A stretch of 64,000 bases of DNA from Flammeovirga aprica JL-4 (GTDB lineage: Bacteria > Bacteroidota > Bacteroidia > Cytophagales > Flammeovirgaceae), in the NCBI RefSeq assembly GCF_012844305.1, contig NZ_JABANE010000004.1, positions 62,001-126,000 of the forward strand. Direction: 5' to 3'. Position numbers and translations under genes: made by a program. Shown here piece by piece: positions 35,112 through 46,232 of this stretch (its first letter is position 1; every line of letters begins with the position of its first letter). Under the pieces are notes generated by a model. The model was not told where the DNA came from, made no database searches, and was given only the letters and a program-made list of their open reading frames with translations.

Positions 35112-38100
35112 TTATTTTCTTACTTCAAACCTTTTAGTTAGTGATCTATTCTCATTAACTAATGAGAGGTAATAAAAACCATTTTTTAAAGATGATACAT
35201 CTAACTCATATCCATTTTCAACTTGAATATCATTTAAAACTAAAATATTTTCACCTTCATCATTAATGACTACCAATGTATAGATGTTATCCATAGATTC
35301 TATATTGGATGACGGGGTAGTCTGCTGGACCATCAGTTTATTTTTTGACTCCGTTTCTTGCAACGTAATTGTAAGGGTTTCGGAAGTAGGCACTGGAAAA
35401 AAATGTATTTCACCACCACCACATTGGTCAACACGAATTGAAACGAAAGCAGTATTTGATCCACAAGTATTATTGTCTGTTTCCACATCAAAATAAATAA
35501 AACCTTGCTGGTAAGGGTAAATATAAATCGAAGTTCCACTGATATAATACCCAAAGCGAGCACTACCTGAATAAGTTTTCACAACAATATTTTCAACAGA
35601 AAGATCTACACCATTAACAATTACTCTATCTGAACCTGTATGTGTATCATAACATAAACTATAAGGTATGTTACTGACACTAATGGATGATGGTCTGGAT
35701 GTAACATTTTTTAAAATTACTTTTTCCCAGTTAAAAGTTCCATTTGAGTTGTAAGGACCAGAGATTGTACATTTAATTGTTGCAATGATGTTATTATCTA
35801 CTACTCCTGATATGTGATTTGTAGGGCTATTATTTTCTGATAAAGTATATGAGTTCACCCCAATTACCTCCCATTTATAATGTAATTTTAAATTAGATGG
35901 AGGTGTTTTTGATAATGAAACTGAACCATTACTACTTATACAATCTGAGGAATTAATTTGAAGATTGGATACAAAGCTTGAAAAAATTGCATGATCTCTT
36001 GACTCTTCAACATTATCAATTTCATTCCAGATAAAATCTCCTGCAGCTTGAGTAAAACGTGTGTGCAATTGATTTCCTAACGGTTCTGTATAGATATTAT
36101 CAAATGGAATTTCATCAAGATCATTTGTTACTGTATATGCTTTTTTTAACTGTGCTTCTGTATACTTCCCATTATTGGCTGGCGTAATATTCAATGCACT
36201 TACTTGAGGAATGAAGTAAAAATTATTAAGATTTTCATTTATGTTGATACACCCTAAATCAAGTTCATCTACTTCTTCATTTAAATTAGGGACTTCTCCA
36301 AACCCTTCTCCAATCAAACCTCCGTGAGCACTATCCCAAGGTAATTCTCCATTTTCAGAAGTATATTCTATGTCTTGATTGTAAATGGTTTTTTCCCAAA
36401 CCAATAACACTTTAACTTTAAAATTAATATTAAAATCCGTGATTTGTTCAGATTGTGAGGATAATGCTTTTAAGTTTAATGAAACGGATCCCTTTGTATT
36501 TAAAAATAAACCTAAATACTTTAAAAAATAATAACCAAAATTACCTGTTACTGCATTAGTTAGTCTACATGAGGCTGAAATGTCAATCAGGTCATCACCA
36601 GGGTTAATTCCATTCCAATTATTACCTAATGAATTATTTCCACTATTACTTAGAGCCACAACTCTACAATTTTGGGGTCTACCACGGCCGTGGTAGTCAT
36701 TCATAAATGCTTCATGCATACTGTTATCTTTTGTCACTGTAGTAGACTGTGCTGAAACATAATTGATTAGCATTTGCCTTGCAGAATTTGTGAAAAACAT
36801 TTTTTGATAGGGTCTTAAACTATGAAATATATTATCTCCATATATCTCAATACCTCTCTGTACTAATGCTATTAGTGATAACGGTATATTTGCACCTCGA
36901 TGTGGAGAATCCATTGTCATCAATAATCTCGTATCATGATCAACACCATCCAATTCCATTGACCTTAAGGCATAGTTTGCTACTAGACCTCCCATACTTA
37001 TGCCCATTACAACATTAGGTTCAGTACTACCTGCATTTGCTTTCTCATCGTTGACCCATTCTATCACACTCTCTGCCAAAAGTGCATTGTTCTGAATATA
37101 ATCACCTGCATCAATATAATCGACAAAAACAATATCATACCCATTGTTAAATAAGTCATCATTCAGAGTCGTTGGTATAACTCCTATTTGTAATGGTCCT
37201 TCCAAAGAAGTATCATTTGCCCAGGTTTGCACAAACCTATCTCCATATTCCATTCCAGGAAAACCAAAACCACCAAATACGATTAAAGGTTTATCTAACA
37301 CGGTCCCATCCATATATACTCGTACCCTTCCTTGTGCAGGTTGTTCCGAAAACCAAAAAGTTTCTTTAGAAGTTATAGTTGTATCTAAATCAACATTAGA
37401 TGGTGTATATCTACAATTGGAACAAGAAGCACCTAATACATATGTTTTCCCCTTAGTTTCATAGGTTTTTATGTGTCCTGAAATATGATACCTCACTCTC
37501 AGTTTCCAAGTTTTAGAGCCTGTAGAAGAATAAGAAAACTTCTTTATTTCACCTATTGTAATGGACTGATAGCCTAATCCATTACCTGCATCAAATTCAA
37601 TAGAAGAAAGTGTGCCTTCATGGTTCGAGAAAAACTGATCACTCTTTATTTGAAGTTTTAATTCCCCCCTATACACATTTTGTTGAGGTAAATAAGCTGA
37701 AAAGAAATATTTTTCTTCAAATGGATTGAGATGAGATGCATAGTTATCGATTAGTTGTTCGTTCTGGTAAAGATAATAATTGTTATTGGCCGCAGTGCTA
37801 GAAATTTTATTATACTTCACTAGACTTATAGGTAATTGAGCCACACCTTCATCTAAAAATGATTATCTATAACGAGCAATTCTTTTGTAGCATCATAATA
37901 ATTAGTATGCCTAACAGGCATACGAGCAGAAAGCCAACCTCTATTCAGAACTTCCCATGTATATTCATCCATAAAGGTAGAATCTGTCAATATACCATTA
38001 TATGGTTCTGGGTCTAATAAAAACAGTCCCTGATCTTTCAGGAATCCTGTAGTTACCTTAGTTTTATTAATTTTTGCGTAGATTTCTTTTACTTCTTCTT

Positions 38101-38179
38101 CTAAGTTTACAGTTTGGGAAAATGAAAAAATAGGAAGAAAGATTGATAGTAAAAGAGCTAAATGTGAAAATTTAATAAT
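35112..38179 (-). pseudogene. Secreted alpha/beta-hydrolase with type IX sorting domain, broken 5' end
   Basis: The main open part (35112 to about 37844) encodes an alpha/beta-hydrolase domain with oxyanion region LIVFGGFGFPG and nucleophile elbow MGISMGGLVANYALRS, then a beta-rich region (about residues 640-810) and a C-terminal domain ending VSSLKNGFYYLSLVNENRSLTKRFEVRK-like text, typical of type IX secretion. The upstream part, in another frame, encodes a signal peptide (LLSIFLPIFSFSQ) and about 90 more residues ending LLVIDNHF, where the A5 run at 37855-37859 shifts the frame; one more base would join the two parts. No ATG, GTG or TTG precedes the signal peptide; ATT codons at 38174-38179 stand where a start is expected. 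Probably inactive, or partly sequencing error. Confidence 0.75.
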
Positions 38180-38763
38180 TAATCTAGTTTTATATCAATG
38201 TTTCTTAAATCAAATCTACCCTCTGTGATCGATAATAGAGAATCTGGATAAGTAGCCCCATAGAGCTCCATAGAGAATTCTCCTGCAGAAACTTTTTCAT
38301 CAAATCGATGGAAAATCATTTCTACTTCTTTCGCAAAGTACATATAATTTTTTCGATTATCATTGCCATAAACCCCTCCTTTTGAGGAAAAAAAGGAATA
38401 TTTTATGTAATCGTCACCGTATTCTAACACATCTGTTTTAACTGTAAAGTAAGAACCTATAACTACTTCATCTTTAGGAATAAAAAGACGAATATTTTGT
38501 CCATCATTATCATAACACCATATCACAATAGCAGAGTCACCAGCATCGTAAAAATATAACCTAGGTGATTGTATAAAATTACGTTCATTCGATTTCAAAA
38601 AAAGCGAGTCACCCACCATACACCCAAAGGTATTTTTGCCTCTTTGTGTTAAAGGTGGAAGTTTAGTGCGGTCTTCCTCTTCAAAAAGATCACCGAAAAT
38701 AAGACTGCAACTCGAGAGAAGAAGAATACTCAATATATAGAGTAAAATTGATTTAGTTTTCAT
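38179..38763 (-). CDS. Small lipoprotein of unknown function
   Basis: A 194-residue protein with a lipobox (ILLLSSC). It contains LPPLTQRGKNTFGCMVGDSLFL, a start block common to many uncharacterised Bacteroidota lipoproteins that are often annotated as DUF6252-like or similar. The rest is beta-rich. It ends where the signal-peptide part of the broken hydrolase begins and overlaps or touches it, so the two were probably one transcript. I do not know its function. Confidence 0.65.
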   Translation of the reverse strand: MKTKSILLYILSILLLSSCSLIFGDLFEEEDRTKLPPLTQRGKNTFGCMVGDSLFLKSNERNFIQSPRLYFYDAGDSAIVIWCYDNDGQNIRLFIPKDEVVIGSYFTVKTDVLEYGDDYIKYSFFSSKGGVYGNDNRKNYMYFAKEVEMIFHRFDEKVSAGEFSMELYGATYPDSLLSITEGRFDLRNIDIKLD

Positions 38764-39051
38764 ATTATTAATGGTAATTAGGTATATCTATAAATTAGAC
38801 TCTTCAAATTCTATTTATAACCACAACAACACGTTAATAACTTTAAAGTCACACAGGTATAAATACTAAGCTATTTTGCTACATTATCGTTGATTATTTT
38901 AAAAAATCATGTTGTGCACAGTATGAATCTTAAGATAGTTATTTACTATATTGTAATTCAGAATAAATTTACAGCTCAATTCATAGAATTATATAATCAA
39001 AAAGGTGGCTTAAACTTTTATTCGAAAATTGATGCAAATTCACTCTTATAG

Positions 39052-39474
39052 TTAGTGGGGTAGATGTTGTTTGTATTTCCCGTAAATAAAAGTACCCAAT
39101 AGAGCAAAGAATAATACAATTGCCATGCTATACTGACCATATCCAATCAAGATAAATATAGGAGCAGTACAACCGCCTACTAAAACCCAGCCCATGCCGA
39201 AGAATGTTCCTCCTAGCAGGTATCTCCAAATGCCTTTTTGCTTATCTGGAATAACGATGGGTTGACCGCTGATATCTTTAATATTAAATCTTTTGATTAC
39301 TTGAACAAGGATTGCACCTGTGGCTACTGCAGAGCCAATCAGTCCATACATATGAAATGATTCAAAACGGAACATCTCTTGAATTCTGAACCATGAAATG
39401 GCCTCTGATTTTGATAAAACGATGCCAAATAATATTCCTAAGAATAGATAAATTAATGTTTTGCCTACTTTCAT
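39052..39474 (-). CDS. YeeE/YedE-family membrane protein, second half
   Basis: Starting at ATG 39474 gives 140 residues with four membrane segments; the longer upstream reading overlaps the previous gene in another frame and is not supported. The conserved block GMGWVLVGGCTAPIFILIGYGQ carries the family cysteine. YeeE/YedE proteins import thiosulfate or handle reduced sulfur. In many bacteria the protein is split into two adjacent half-size genes, as here; this one follows the first half by two bases. Sulfur supply may be linked to sulfatase or cysteine metabolism, but that is not shown. Confidence 0.8.
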   Translation of the reverse strand: MKVGKTLIYLFLGILFGIVLSKSEAISWFRIQEMFRFESFHMYGLIGSAVATGAILVQVIKRFNIKDISGQPIVIPDKQKGIWRYLLGGTFFGMGWVLVGGCTAPIFILIGYGQYSMAIVLFFALLGTFIYGKYKQHLPH

Positions 39475-39476
39475 TT

Positions 39477-40040
39477 TTAAAATTGAATGATAAATGGAAG
39501 AATCAAAAATGTCATGATCAAGCCTCCAATAAAATAACCTATAACAGCAATAAGTGACGGTAGTTGAAGGTTGGATAAACCACTGATGGCATGTCCTGAT
39601 GTACAACCACCGGCATATCGTGCACCAAATCCAATTAAAAATCCACCCATTGAAAGCATTAGCATTCCCTTTATACTAAAAATGGCTTCCTTATTAAAAA
39701 GTTCAGTGGGAAGTACATAATGGGTGTCGCTTGTAATACCAAGTTGATGTAAATGATCTATCGTTCGATCGGATACACCAGCCAATACATCACCCCCTAA
39801 AAATTGATTGGATATAAAACCACCAATAATACAGCCTAAAGCAAATACCAAATTCCATGATTCTTTTTTCCATTCAAAATTAAAGAACTGAGTGTTTTTG
39901 CCAATACCACATGCCGTACATATGGTTCTAAAGTTGGATGAAAGTCCTAAGCTTTTTCCTAATAGTAAAAGTAGACCCATTGTAGCTCCAATCATAGGCC
40001 CACCAATATACCAAGGCCACGGAGCAAGTGAAGTTTCCAT
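39477..40040 (-). CDS. YeeE/YedE-family membrane protein, first half
   Basis: A 187-residue protein with about five membrane segments. Family blocks are RTICTACG near residue 42 and FGARYAGGCTSGHAISGLSNLQLPS, with the conserved cysteine of the sulfur-transport family. It is followed after two bases by the second half gene. Together they should form one thiosulfate or sulfur-compound transporter. No rhodanese or other sulfur gene is next to them. Confidence 0.85.
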   Translation of the reverse strand: METSLAPWPWYIGGPMIGATMGLLLLLGKSLGLSSNFRTICTACGIGKNTQFFNFEWKKESWNLVFALGCIIGGFISNQFLGGDVLAGVSDRTIDHLHQLGITSDTHYVLPTELFNKEAIFSIKGMLMLSMGGFLIGFGARYAGGCTSGHAISGLSNLQLPSLIAVIGYFIGGLIMTFLILPFIIQF

Positions 40041-40329
40041 GTAAGAATTTTGTTATAGAATTATGTAAAAAAGTGTCACGTATTAGAATGAGGATATCCT
40101 CTTATGAAAGGTCCTCATTTTTATATTGTATACATTGTAAACTAAATTATCATCAACTTGTAATTAGCATTTGAATAAGGTTTCTATGATCTACTTCCAA
40201 ACTCATTGGATAGAAAGACCAATGGTACGAATGTTATTCTTAATGTTAAATCCCATTGTTCATCAAAGAACTTAGTTTATAATATTGCAAAGAAGAGTCC
40301 CTCAAAAAAGGGATTTATTGCTTTTTAAA

Positions 40330-41682
40330 TCAATTCAATGAAATTCGTTTTCCTGTATAAAAGTCTAATATTTTGGTCCTAAAAATAAAAGTATATTTAG
40401 ACCTTAATAAATTTGAATAGGCCTCAAGTCTATCCAAACTAGCAATATTTAACTCATAAATATCACTAGAACCTGCGTTATATTTTTCCTTTACAAAAAC
40501 ATATGATTCGTTTGAAGAAGTAACTGCCTGTTTTGCTGCATTATATGAAGCAAATGCTGCTAAAGCATCACTGTGTGCATTTTGCACCTCTTTAAATAAA
40601 TTGTTTTTCAGCTTTACTAGAGTAAGTTCAGATTGCATTTTATCTATTTTTGCTTTCTGAATATTGGTCCTATTTTGAAACTTCTTAAAGATTGGTATAC
40701 TTAGACTTAAGTATACAGAACTATTATAATTATCCATTAATTGGTCCATATAATGGTATTGACCTTCAGGCAGTTGCCTAGAAGAAGAATACCCAGTCGA
40801 TAAATTCCCTCCCATAGATAGTGTTGGTAAAATAGCTCCTTCTTGTATTTTTTCTAATGCTTTAGACACCTTAATACGATATTGCTGTGCTTTAATTTCA
40901 GGCATTGTATTCAAAGATGTTTTATATATATCTTCCACCTTTTTGAAAGTATATTGCTCATCTAAGGTCATATGTTCAACTTCCTGTATATCAAATTGAG
41001 GGTCATATTCTAAATTTAATGTTTGAGAGAGATTAACAAATGAAGTTACTAATGCATTTTCCTGATCAATGAGATCTACTTTATCATTTGAAATTTGGGT
41101 TCGAATTTTATATAAATCACCCTTTGGCCGCTTCCCTGCCTCTATCAATATTTGCGTCTTCTTTAATTGAGTCTGACTTAATTCTAACTGCTTTTTAACC
41201 AATTCCACTAACTCTTTCTGATATAAAATTTCAAGATATTGTGTACTTACTAGAATTGATATATCATTCTTCAATTTTTCATTTTCTAAAAGCGACACTT
41301 GTAAGTTTAGTTTATCGGCTTTTATCTTATTATTAATTCGATTCCCTGTAAATAACGTAGCACCTAAATCTACCCCTAAATTTGAATTCGTTGTAGCATC
41401 AGTTGCAAAAGTGTTATTAAAAGGGTCTAAGTATCGTCCATAATTTTGTGAATTATTAAATGATCCATAAAGCTCTGGCAATCTTTCATTTTTGGCTTGT
41501 TTCAGGTCAATTTTAGAAGTCTGTATATCCAGCAGTCCTAACTGAACATCTATATTATTCGATAATGCATAATCAATACAATCTACCAGAGACCACTTTT
41601 TAACTGGTACTTTATCTTGAGCAAACAAGATTGAAGAACTAATCACAAACAAAGAAGTCATAAAATTTATAAGTCTTATCAT
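40330..41682 (-). CDS. TolC-like outer-membrane efflux protein
   Basis: A 450-residue outer-membrane factor with a signal peptide (SSILFAQ). It has the two-fold TolC pattern: WSLVDCIDYALSNNIDVQLGLLDIQTSKIDLKQAKNERLPEL-like N-terminal helices and a second repeat (IYKTSLNTMPEIKAQQYRIKVSKALEKIQEGAILPTLSMGG), ending with the YNAGSSDIYELNIASLDRLEA helix. It closes the exporter made with the ABC transporter and HlyD-like genes upstream, and so should carry the mature lanthipeptide across the outer membrane. It is separated by 204 bases from the HlyD-like gene but is co-directional. Confidence 0.88.
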   Translation of the reverse strand: MIRLINFMTSLFVISSSILFAQDKVPVKKWSLVDCIDYALSNNIDVQLGLLDIQTSKIDLKQAKNERLPELYGSFNNSQNYGRYLDPFNNTFATDATTNSNLGVDLGATLFTGNRINNKIKADKLNLQVSLLENEKLKNDISILVSTQYLEILYQKELVELVKKQLELSQTQLKKTQILIEAGKRPKGDLYKIRTQISNDKVDLIDQENALVTSFVNLSQTLNLEYDPQFDIQEVEHMTLDEQYTFKKVEDIYKTSLNTMPEIKAQQYRIKVSKALEKIQEGAILPTLSMGGNLSTGYSSSRQLPEGQYHYMDQLMDNYNSSVYLSLSIPIFKKFQNRTNIQKAKIDKMQSELTLVKLKNNLFKEVQNAHSDALAAFASYNAAKQAVTSSNESYVFVKEKYNAGSSDIYELNIASLDRLEAYSNLLRSKYTFIFRTKILDFYTGKRISLN

Positions 41683-41886
41683 CAGATTAAATTTTCATAG
41701 GATGTGAATATTCGAAATAAATAATTTACTCTTACATCTATTTATGCACATTTTTATCATAAAAAATCACTTATATAGCTTGCTCATTTGAATAATCAAT
41801 ATCTAAGCAAAGGCTATTTATTGTCAGATTAACTTCAATAGTTAAAAGGCTTATAATCATCATTTTTATATGCTGAAATGATGAGT

Positions 41887-43179
41887 TTAGTTGTTATAGA
41901 TATTCTTTATAGGGTTAAAAAACCTCTCTAAAAAACTATAATCTTCCGTTACAATCTCAATATCTGCTATCATATTTGATATAAAAGGTAATTGAATTCC
42001 ATATGTGGTCACTAAGGAGTTTGGAAGTCCAATTTTAATATCATAATAGTATTCTCCATTATATAAAATCGGATAGTCAGAAATACTTACTATCTCTCCT
42101 TTTAAGATTCCATACTCATGATAGGGATAGTTTCTAAGCTTTATATTTACGGTCTGATACTGTTCTAGTTTACCTGAGTTTATTATCGCAATTTTACTAG
42201 TACCATACAGTTCTTCTTTTAGAGTATCATTTGAAATATAGAAAAGCAATTCACCTTTTTTTACAGGGGAATATTCTTTTAATTCTTTTGCGTAAGTTAC
42301 AGTACCATTTATTTTATCACTGACTAATAAATGTTCCTTTTTCCAATCCAATATTCTTGATATAAGTTGAGAAGTGTAATTCTTTAAATCTATATTAAGC
42401 TGTTTTAATTTTATTTCATATTCCTCTTCCAGTAAAATATTCTCATTCTTTATTGAAGTAATATTCAAGTTATTGGTATTCATTGATTCATCTAATCCTA
42501 ATAAACTAATCTCTGCCACTCTTAGGTTAGATTTTGTTTCTTGAAATTCGTTGTACGAAATAAAGTCTTTCAAATAAAGGTTTGAATCAATTCCTACTTT
42601 TCTCTCCAAATCAAGATAATCCTTCTGTTTTAAATCATACTGAGTCTTTAAAATAGTATTTCTGTCTTCATATTGCTTAATTTTTAATGCGTTCAAATGC
42701 AATTTATCTTGTATTGTTGATGGGATGTTTGCCTTGGCATAAGCCATCTTTAATTCGTTAAAAGGCATTTGTAAACTACCTAAATTTACTTCATCAAATA
42801 GCTTCAAGCTATCATAATTGTCATTTAACAAAATACGCTCTAACCCAAGTATATGCTTATAGTTTACGTTGGTTCCTATGATAGCAATCAATTTATCTTT
42901 CTCAACATATGAATTATTTTTATAAAGAAGACGATCTATGATACCATCAGTTTTAGACAAATACTTTACAGGAGGGTTATCACTTATAAAAAGCATCTCA
43001 CTTAGAATGACCTCAGGGTATTTCACAAAAGCAGACAGTATAAGCATTGATAGAAAAAATACACCGTAAAACATATTACCGTATTTAACAATCCAGAAAG
43101 GTTTTGTATCCATCAAATCATTAGACTCATTGCTCAACAATGAGTCTAAGTCCCTATTTTTTTGATCTACATTATTCAT
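41887..43179 (-). CDS. HlyD-like membrane fusion protein of RiPP exporter
   Basis: A 430-residue adaptor with one N-terminal membrane segment (MFYGVFFLSMLILSAFV, about residues 36-52), a lipoyl-like half (KYLSKTDGIIDRLLYKNNSYVEKDKLIAIIG), a long coiled-coil hairpin (about 120-270) and a beta-barrel part. It links the ABC transporter in the inner membrane to the TolC-like protein. Its ATG overlaps the TGA of the ABC transporter gene by four bases (43176-43179), so translation is coupled. Confidence 0.87.
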   Translation of the reverse strand: MNNVDQKNRDLDSLLSNESNDLMDTKPFWIVKYGNMFYGVFFLSMLILSAFVKYPEVILSEMLFISDNPPVKYLSKTDGIIDRLLYKNNSYVEKDKLIAIIGTNVNYKHILGLERILLNDNYDSLKLFDEVNLGSLQMPFNELKMAYAKANIPSTIQDKLHLNALKIKQYEDRNTILKTQYDLKQKDYLDLERKVGIDSNLYLKDFISYNEFQETKSNLRVAEISLLGLDESMNTNNLNITSIKNENILLEEEYEIKLKQLNIDLKNYTSQLISRILDWKKEHLLVSDKINGTVTYAKELKEYSPVKKGELLFYISNDTLKEELYGTSKIAIINSGKLEQYQTVNIKLRNYPYHEYGILKGEIVSISDYPILYNGEYYYDIKIGLPNSLVTTYGIQLPFISNMIADIEIVTEDYSFLERFFNPIKNIYNN

Positions 43180-45365
43180 GACATAAATTGCTTTTCCATT
43201 AACCTATAGAATTTTGATTCTTTCTGAGAAAGTAACACCTGTGTCTCTCCAAATTCCACAATATTTCCACCTTCCAGATGTAATACATAGTCTGAGTTTA
43301 AAACTGTACTTAGCCTGTGTGCAATCACAAGAACTGTTTTCCCTTCAATGTACTTATTTAGTTTTTCTGTAATTTCTATCTCATTTTCAACATCCAAAGA
43401 GTTAGTTGCTTCATCAAAAAATAAGAATTTTGGGTTTTTATATACTGCTCTTGCAATTTTAATTCTCTGCTTTTGCCCTTCACTCAGACCCCGACCTTCA
43501 TTCCCAATTTTAGTTTTAAAACCTCTCGGAAGGTTATAGATATAGTCTAAACAATTTGCTACCTCACAGGCGTAGGTCAGTTGTTCATAATCAATCAATG
43601 ATGTATTAAGCGTAATATTATTTTCAATAGTATCATTAAAAATATGACCATCTTGAAGTACTGCACCAGAATTATCTCTGAAAGACTTTAAATTAATGTT
43701 AGAAATATCAACACCACCTATCATTATATTACCACTACTAGGTGCATAAAAACCCATCAAAAGTTTTAATAAAGTAGATTTTCCACTACCACTATTTCCA
43801 ACAATAGCAGTCGTTTTATTTGTAGGGATAACAGCTGATACATTTTGTAGAACAACACTATTCTGAAGAGACTCATAGGAGAATTGAACATTTCTAATTT
43901 CAATTTCATTACTTTGTAGATTATCTACACTTACATAGGTGTGATCATCATTATCTCTCTCATCTTTTTTATTATGTATTTCACTTAACCTTTCCAAACT
44001 AAACTGTGCATCCTGAAAGTTTTCAATAAAACCGATAAAATTAGAGATAGGAACATTCAATTGCGACAAAATATAGGATATAGATAATAATGCCCCAATA
44101 GAAACATCTCCTTCAATTACGTGAACTGCAGCAAAATAGATAATCATTAAATTTGTCGTTTGATTGAAAATTAATGAACCAACTTTTTGGTATTGAGCTA
44201 AAGATATTTCTTTCAAATCAAGTTTATACAGTCTGGTTTGAAAGCCTTCCCATCTCCATCTTTGTCTCATCTCTATATTATTCTGCTTTATTTCTTGCAT
44301 TCCATCCACTAGCTCAATGAGGTTTGATTGTTCTTTTGATGATATTTCAAATCTCTTATAGTTGATGCTTCTCCTGTACTTTATAAAGAAGATAATCCAT
44401 GAAACGTACAATGTGTTCCCTACAATAAAAACAAGAAATATGGTCATACTATAGTAAGCCATAATTAAAGAAAAAATAAAAAAATTGGAGAGAGAGAATA
44501 TCGTTGAGAAAGTAGAAACCGTAAGAAAGTTTTCGATGTATCTATGGTCATTCATCCGTTGAATAATGTCACCAACGTTTTTTTTATCAAAATAGCTAAT
44601 TGGTAATCTCATCAACTTTATTAAAAAATCAGTCATGATGGTTATATTCAATCTTCCACTGATATAAATTGACAACCAATCTCTTATTACCTCAATAAAT
44701 ACTTGTGATAAATAAACAAAACCTTGGCAAAAGGTTAATATCAGAACAAGGTTGAGATTGTTATTCATTATACCTTTGTCAATAATTGATTGTGACAAAA
44801 GTGGTAATACCAACTGTAATAAGTTGCCGACGATCAAACCTATAAATAACTGATAGATATACTTTTTATACGGTATTAAATATTTAAGATAAAAAAGTAT
44901 ATCCTTTTCTGATTCGTTGTCATCGTGATTATATAAGTCAACAGTAGGTTCTAATAATAATGCAACTCCGGTATCTTGTTCACTAGACCAACGTTTTAAG
45001 AAATCTTTTTCATCTAAAACAAATCGACCCACCGAAGGATCAGAAATGTAAAACTTATTCGCTCTTTTTTTCCTTACTACTTTCTCAAGAACTACATAAT
45101 GGTTAGAGTCCCAATGTAAAATACACGGCTCACTGAGACTCTCAATCAACCACTCCACATTAATTCTTACCGCTCTGCTTCGGAAACCGATTTTTTCTGA
45201 TGCTTCACATAAACTAAATAATGTTGCTCCTGACCTGATCAAGTGTGTCATGTTTCTCAAAAACTCAATATCAAAACTTTTACCATAGTATTTTGATATC
45301 ATTTTCAGACAAGTTGGTCCACAGTCCATTATGTCTAATTGCTTATAAAATGGAAACTTTGGCAT
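43176..45365 (-). CDS. Peptidase-containing ABC transporter (C39, double-glycine processing)
   Basis: A 729-residue bacteriocin exporter. The N-terminal C39 peptidase has Gln9 and Cys15 in FYKQLDIMDCGPTCL, His89 in LHWDSNHYVVLEK and Asp109 in FYISDPSVG. About six membrane segments follow (residues 170-430), then an ATPase with Walker A VGNSGSGKSTLLKLL, signature LSEGQKQRIKIARAVY and Walker B FLFFDEATNSLD. The family removes leaders at Gly-Gly and exports the core. This matches the precursors here, all ending in a GG leader. It lies 59 bases after the LanB C-terminal part gene. Confidence 0.95.
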   Translation of the reverse strand: MPKFPFYKQLDIMDCGPTCLKMISKYYGKSFDIEFLRNMTHLIRSGATLFSLCEASEKIGFRSRAVRINVEWLIESLSEPCILHWDSNHYVVLEKVVRKKRANKFYISDPSVGRFVLDEKDFLKRWSSEQDTGVALLLEPTVDLYNHDDNESEKDILFYLKYLIPYKKYIYQLFIGLIVGNLLQLVLPLLSQSIIDKGIMNNNLNLVLILTFCQGFVYLSQVFIEVIRDWLSIYISGRLNITIMTDFLIKLMRLPISYFDKKNVGDIIQRMNDHRYIENFLTVSTFSTIFSLSNFFIFSLIMAYYSMTIFLVFIVGNTLYVSWIIFFIKYRRSINYKRFEISSKEQSNLIELVDGMQEIKQNNIEMRQRWRWEGFQTRLYKLDLKEISLAQYQKVGSLIFNQTTNLMIIYFAAVHVIEGDVSIGALLSISYILSQLNVPISNFIGFIENFQDAQFSLERLSEIHNKKDERDNDDHTYVSVDNLQSNEIEIRNVQFSYESLQNSVVLQNVSAVIPTNKTTAIVGNSGSGKSTLLKLLMGFYAPSSGNIMIGGVDISNINLKSFRDNSGAVLQDGHIFNDTIENNITLNTSLIDYEQLTYACEVANCLDYIYNLPRGFKTKIGNEGRGLSEGQKQRIKIARAVYKNPKFLFFDEATNSLDVENEIEITEKLNKYIEGKTVLVIAHRLSTVLNSDYVLHLEGGNIVEFGETQVLLSQKESKFYRLMEKQFMS

Positions 45366-45423
45366 AACAGTAGATTAAAAAGTAAGTTTATTATTAAAAA
45401 AATGGATGAATATTGGTAGTGTT

Positions 45424-46224
45424 TTAATGTTTTTTCTTCTTTAGTGTGACAAAGTATTTGTTCATAAAATTATATATCAATGATTCATATTTTCTTGCTT
45501 CAGTTCTGAATAACCTATTAAAATGCATATGCAAAAGACCAAATAGAAATTCATGTTTAGGTTTGAATGAGGACAAACCTAACAAGTCATAATGCTCCTG
45601 AATGATCACATTACTACCCAATCGATCTATATACTCTCTATACTTATTGTTTATCTTTATTTTATTAGGTTTATCAACTGGGAATTCAAGTGAGAATGAA
45701 TCTTTCAATTCTTTTGTAAATAGTATTTTTTCATCTATGTTCAAATCAAACAACCCTAATATACCTATTGCATAATTGAGGCCCCAAATCCACCTATCAT
45801 GATCACCTAATTCATGAGAATATTCATACTTCAAATATTCCAAAATGTGAACGCTATTAATCTGAAAAAATTCTTCCGCTAATTGAATTTTATCTTCTCC
45901 ATAACGTTCCAATTCCCTTGAATAACAATCAAGTGAGTATCGATAAACCAACCTTTCATGAATAGAATACTCCAATATCTTATTAAACTCTTGAAGTAAT
46001 GTATCTATAGAATAATTCGATTGAGGACTGATATGAAATCTAACCCTTAAATGATAATCTGGGTCGGCATATCGTATAAAGAAAAACTTATCAATGACTC
46101 TTGAATGAAGCAAGTTTTGAGAATACGTATGGATCTGATTGTATAATAACCCTTCTAAGTGCTTCACTCCTCCGTATATCTTAAAATACAGCCAACCATC
46201 CCCTAGCATAAAAAATCTCTTCAT
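45424..46224 (-). CDS. LanB elimination domain / thiopeptide-type biosynthesis protein
   Basis: Starting at ATG 46224 gives 266 residues. The sequence, with GDGWLYFKIYGGVKHLEGLLYNQI, KFFFIRYADPDYHLRVRFH and RYSLDCYSRELERYGE, is that of the C-terminal part of class I lantibiotic dehydratases (SpaB_C, thiopeptide-type), which removes glutamate from glutamylated Ser/Thr to give dehydroamino acids. The split from the large N-terminal part (47404-49542) is like the split enzymes of Bacteroidota lanthipeptides such as pinensins. It begins eight bases after the LanC stop. Confidence 0.88.
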   Translation of the reverse strand: MKRFFMLGDGWLYFKIYGGVKHLEGLLYNQIHTYSQNLLHSRVIDKFFFIRYADPDYHLRVRFHISPQSNYSIDTLLQEFNKILEYSIHERLVYRYSLDCYSRELERYGEDKIQLAEEFFQINSVHILEYLKYEYSHELGDHDRWIWGLNYAIGILGLFDLNIDEKILFTKELKDSFSLEFPVDKPNKIKINNKYREYIDRLGSNVIIQEHYDLLGLSSFKPKHEFLFGLLHMHFNRLFRTEARKYESLIYNFMNKYFVTLKKKKH

Positions 46225-46232
46225 GATAAATA

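Noticed and set aside
39475..39606. Longer N-terminus for the second YeeE-type gene
   Set aside because: These 44 codons overlap the first YeeE gene in another frame and do not look like family sequence; ATG 39474 gives a normal half-protein.
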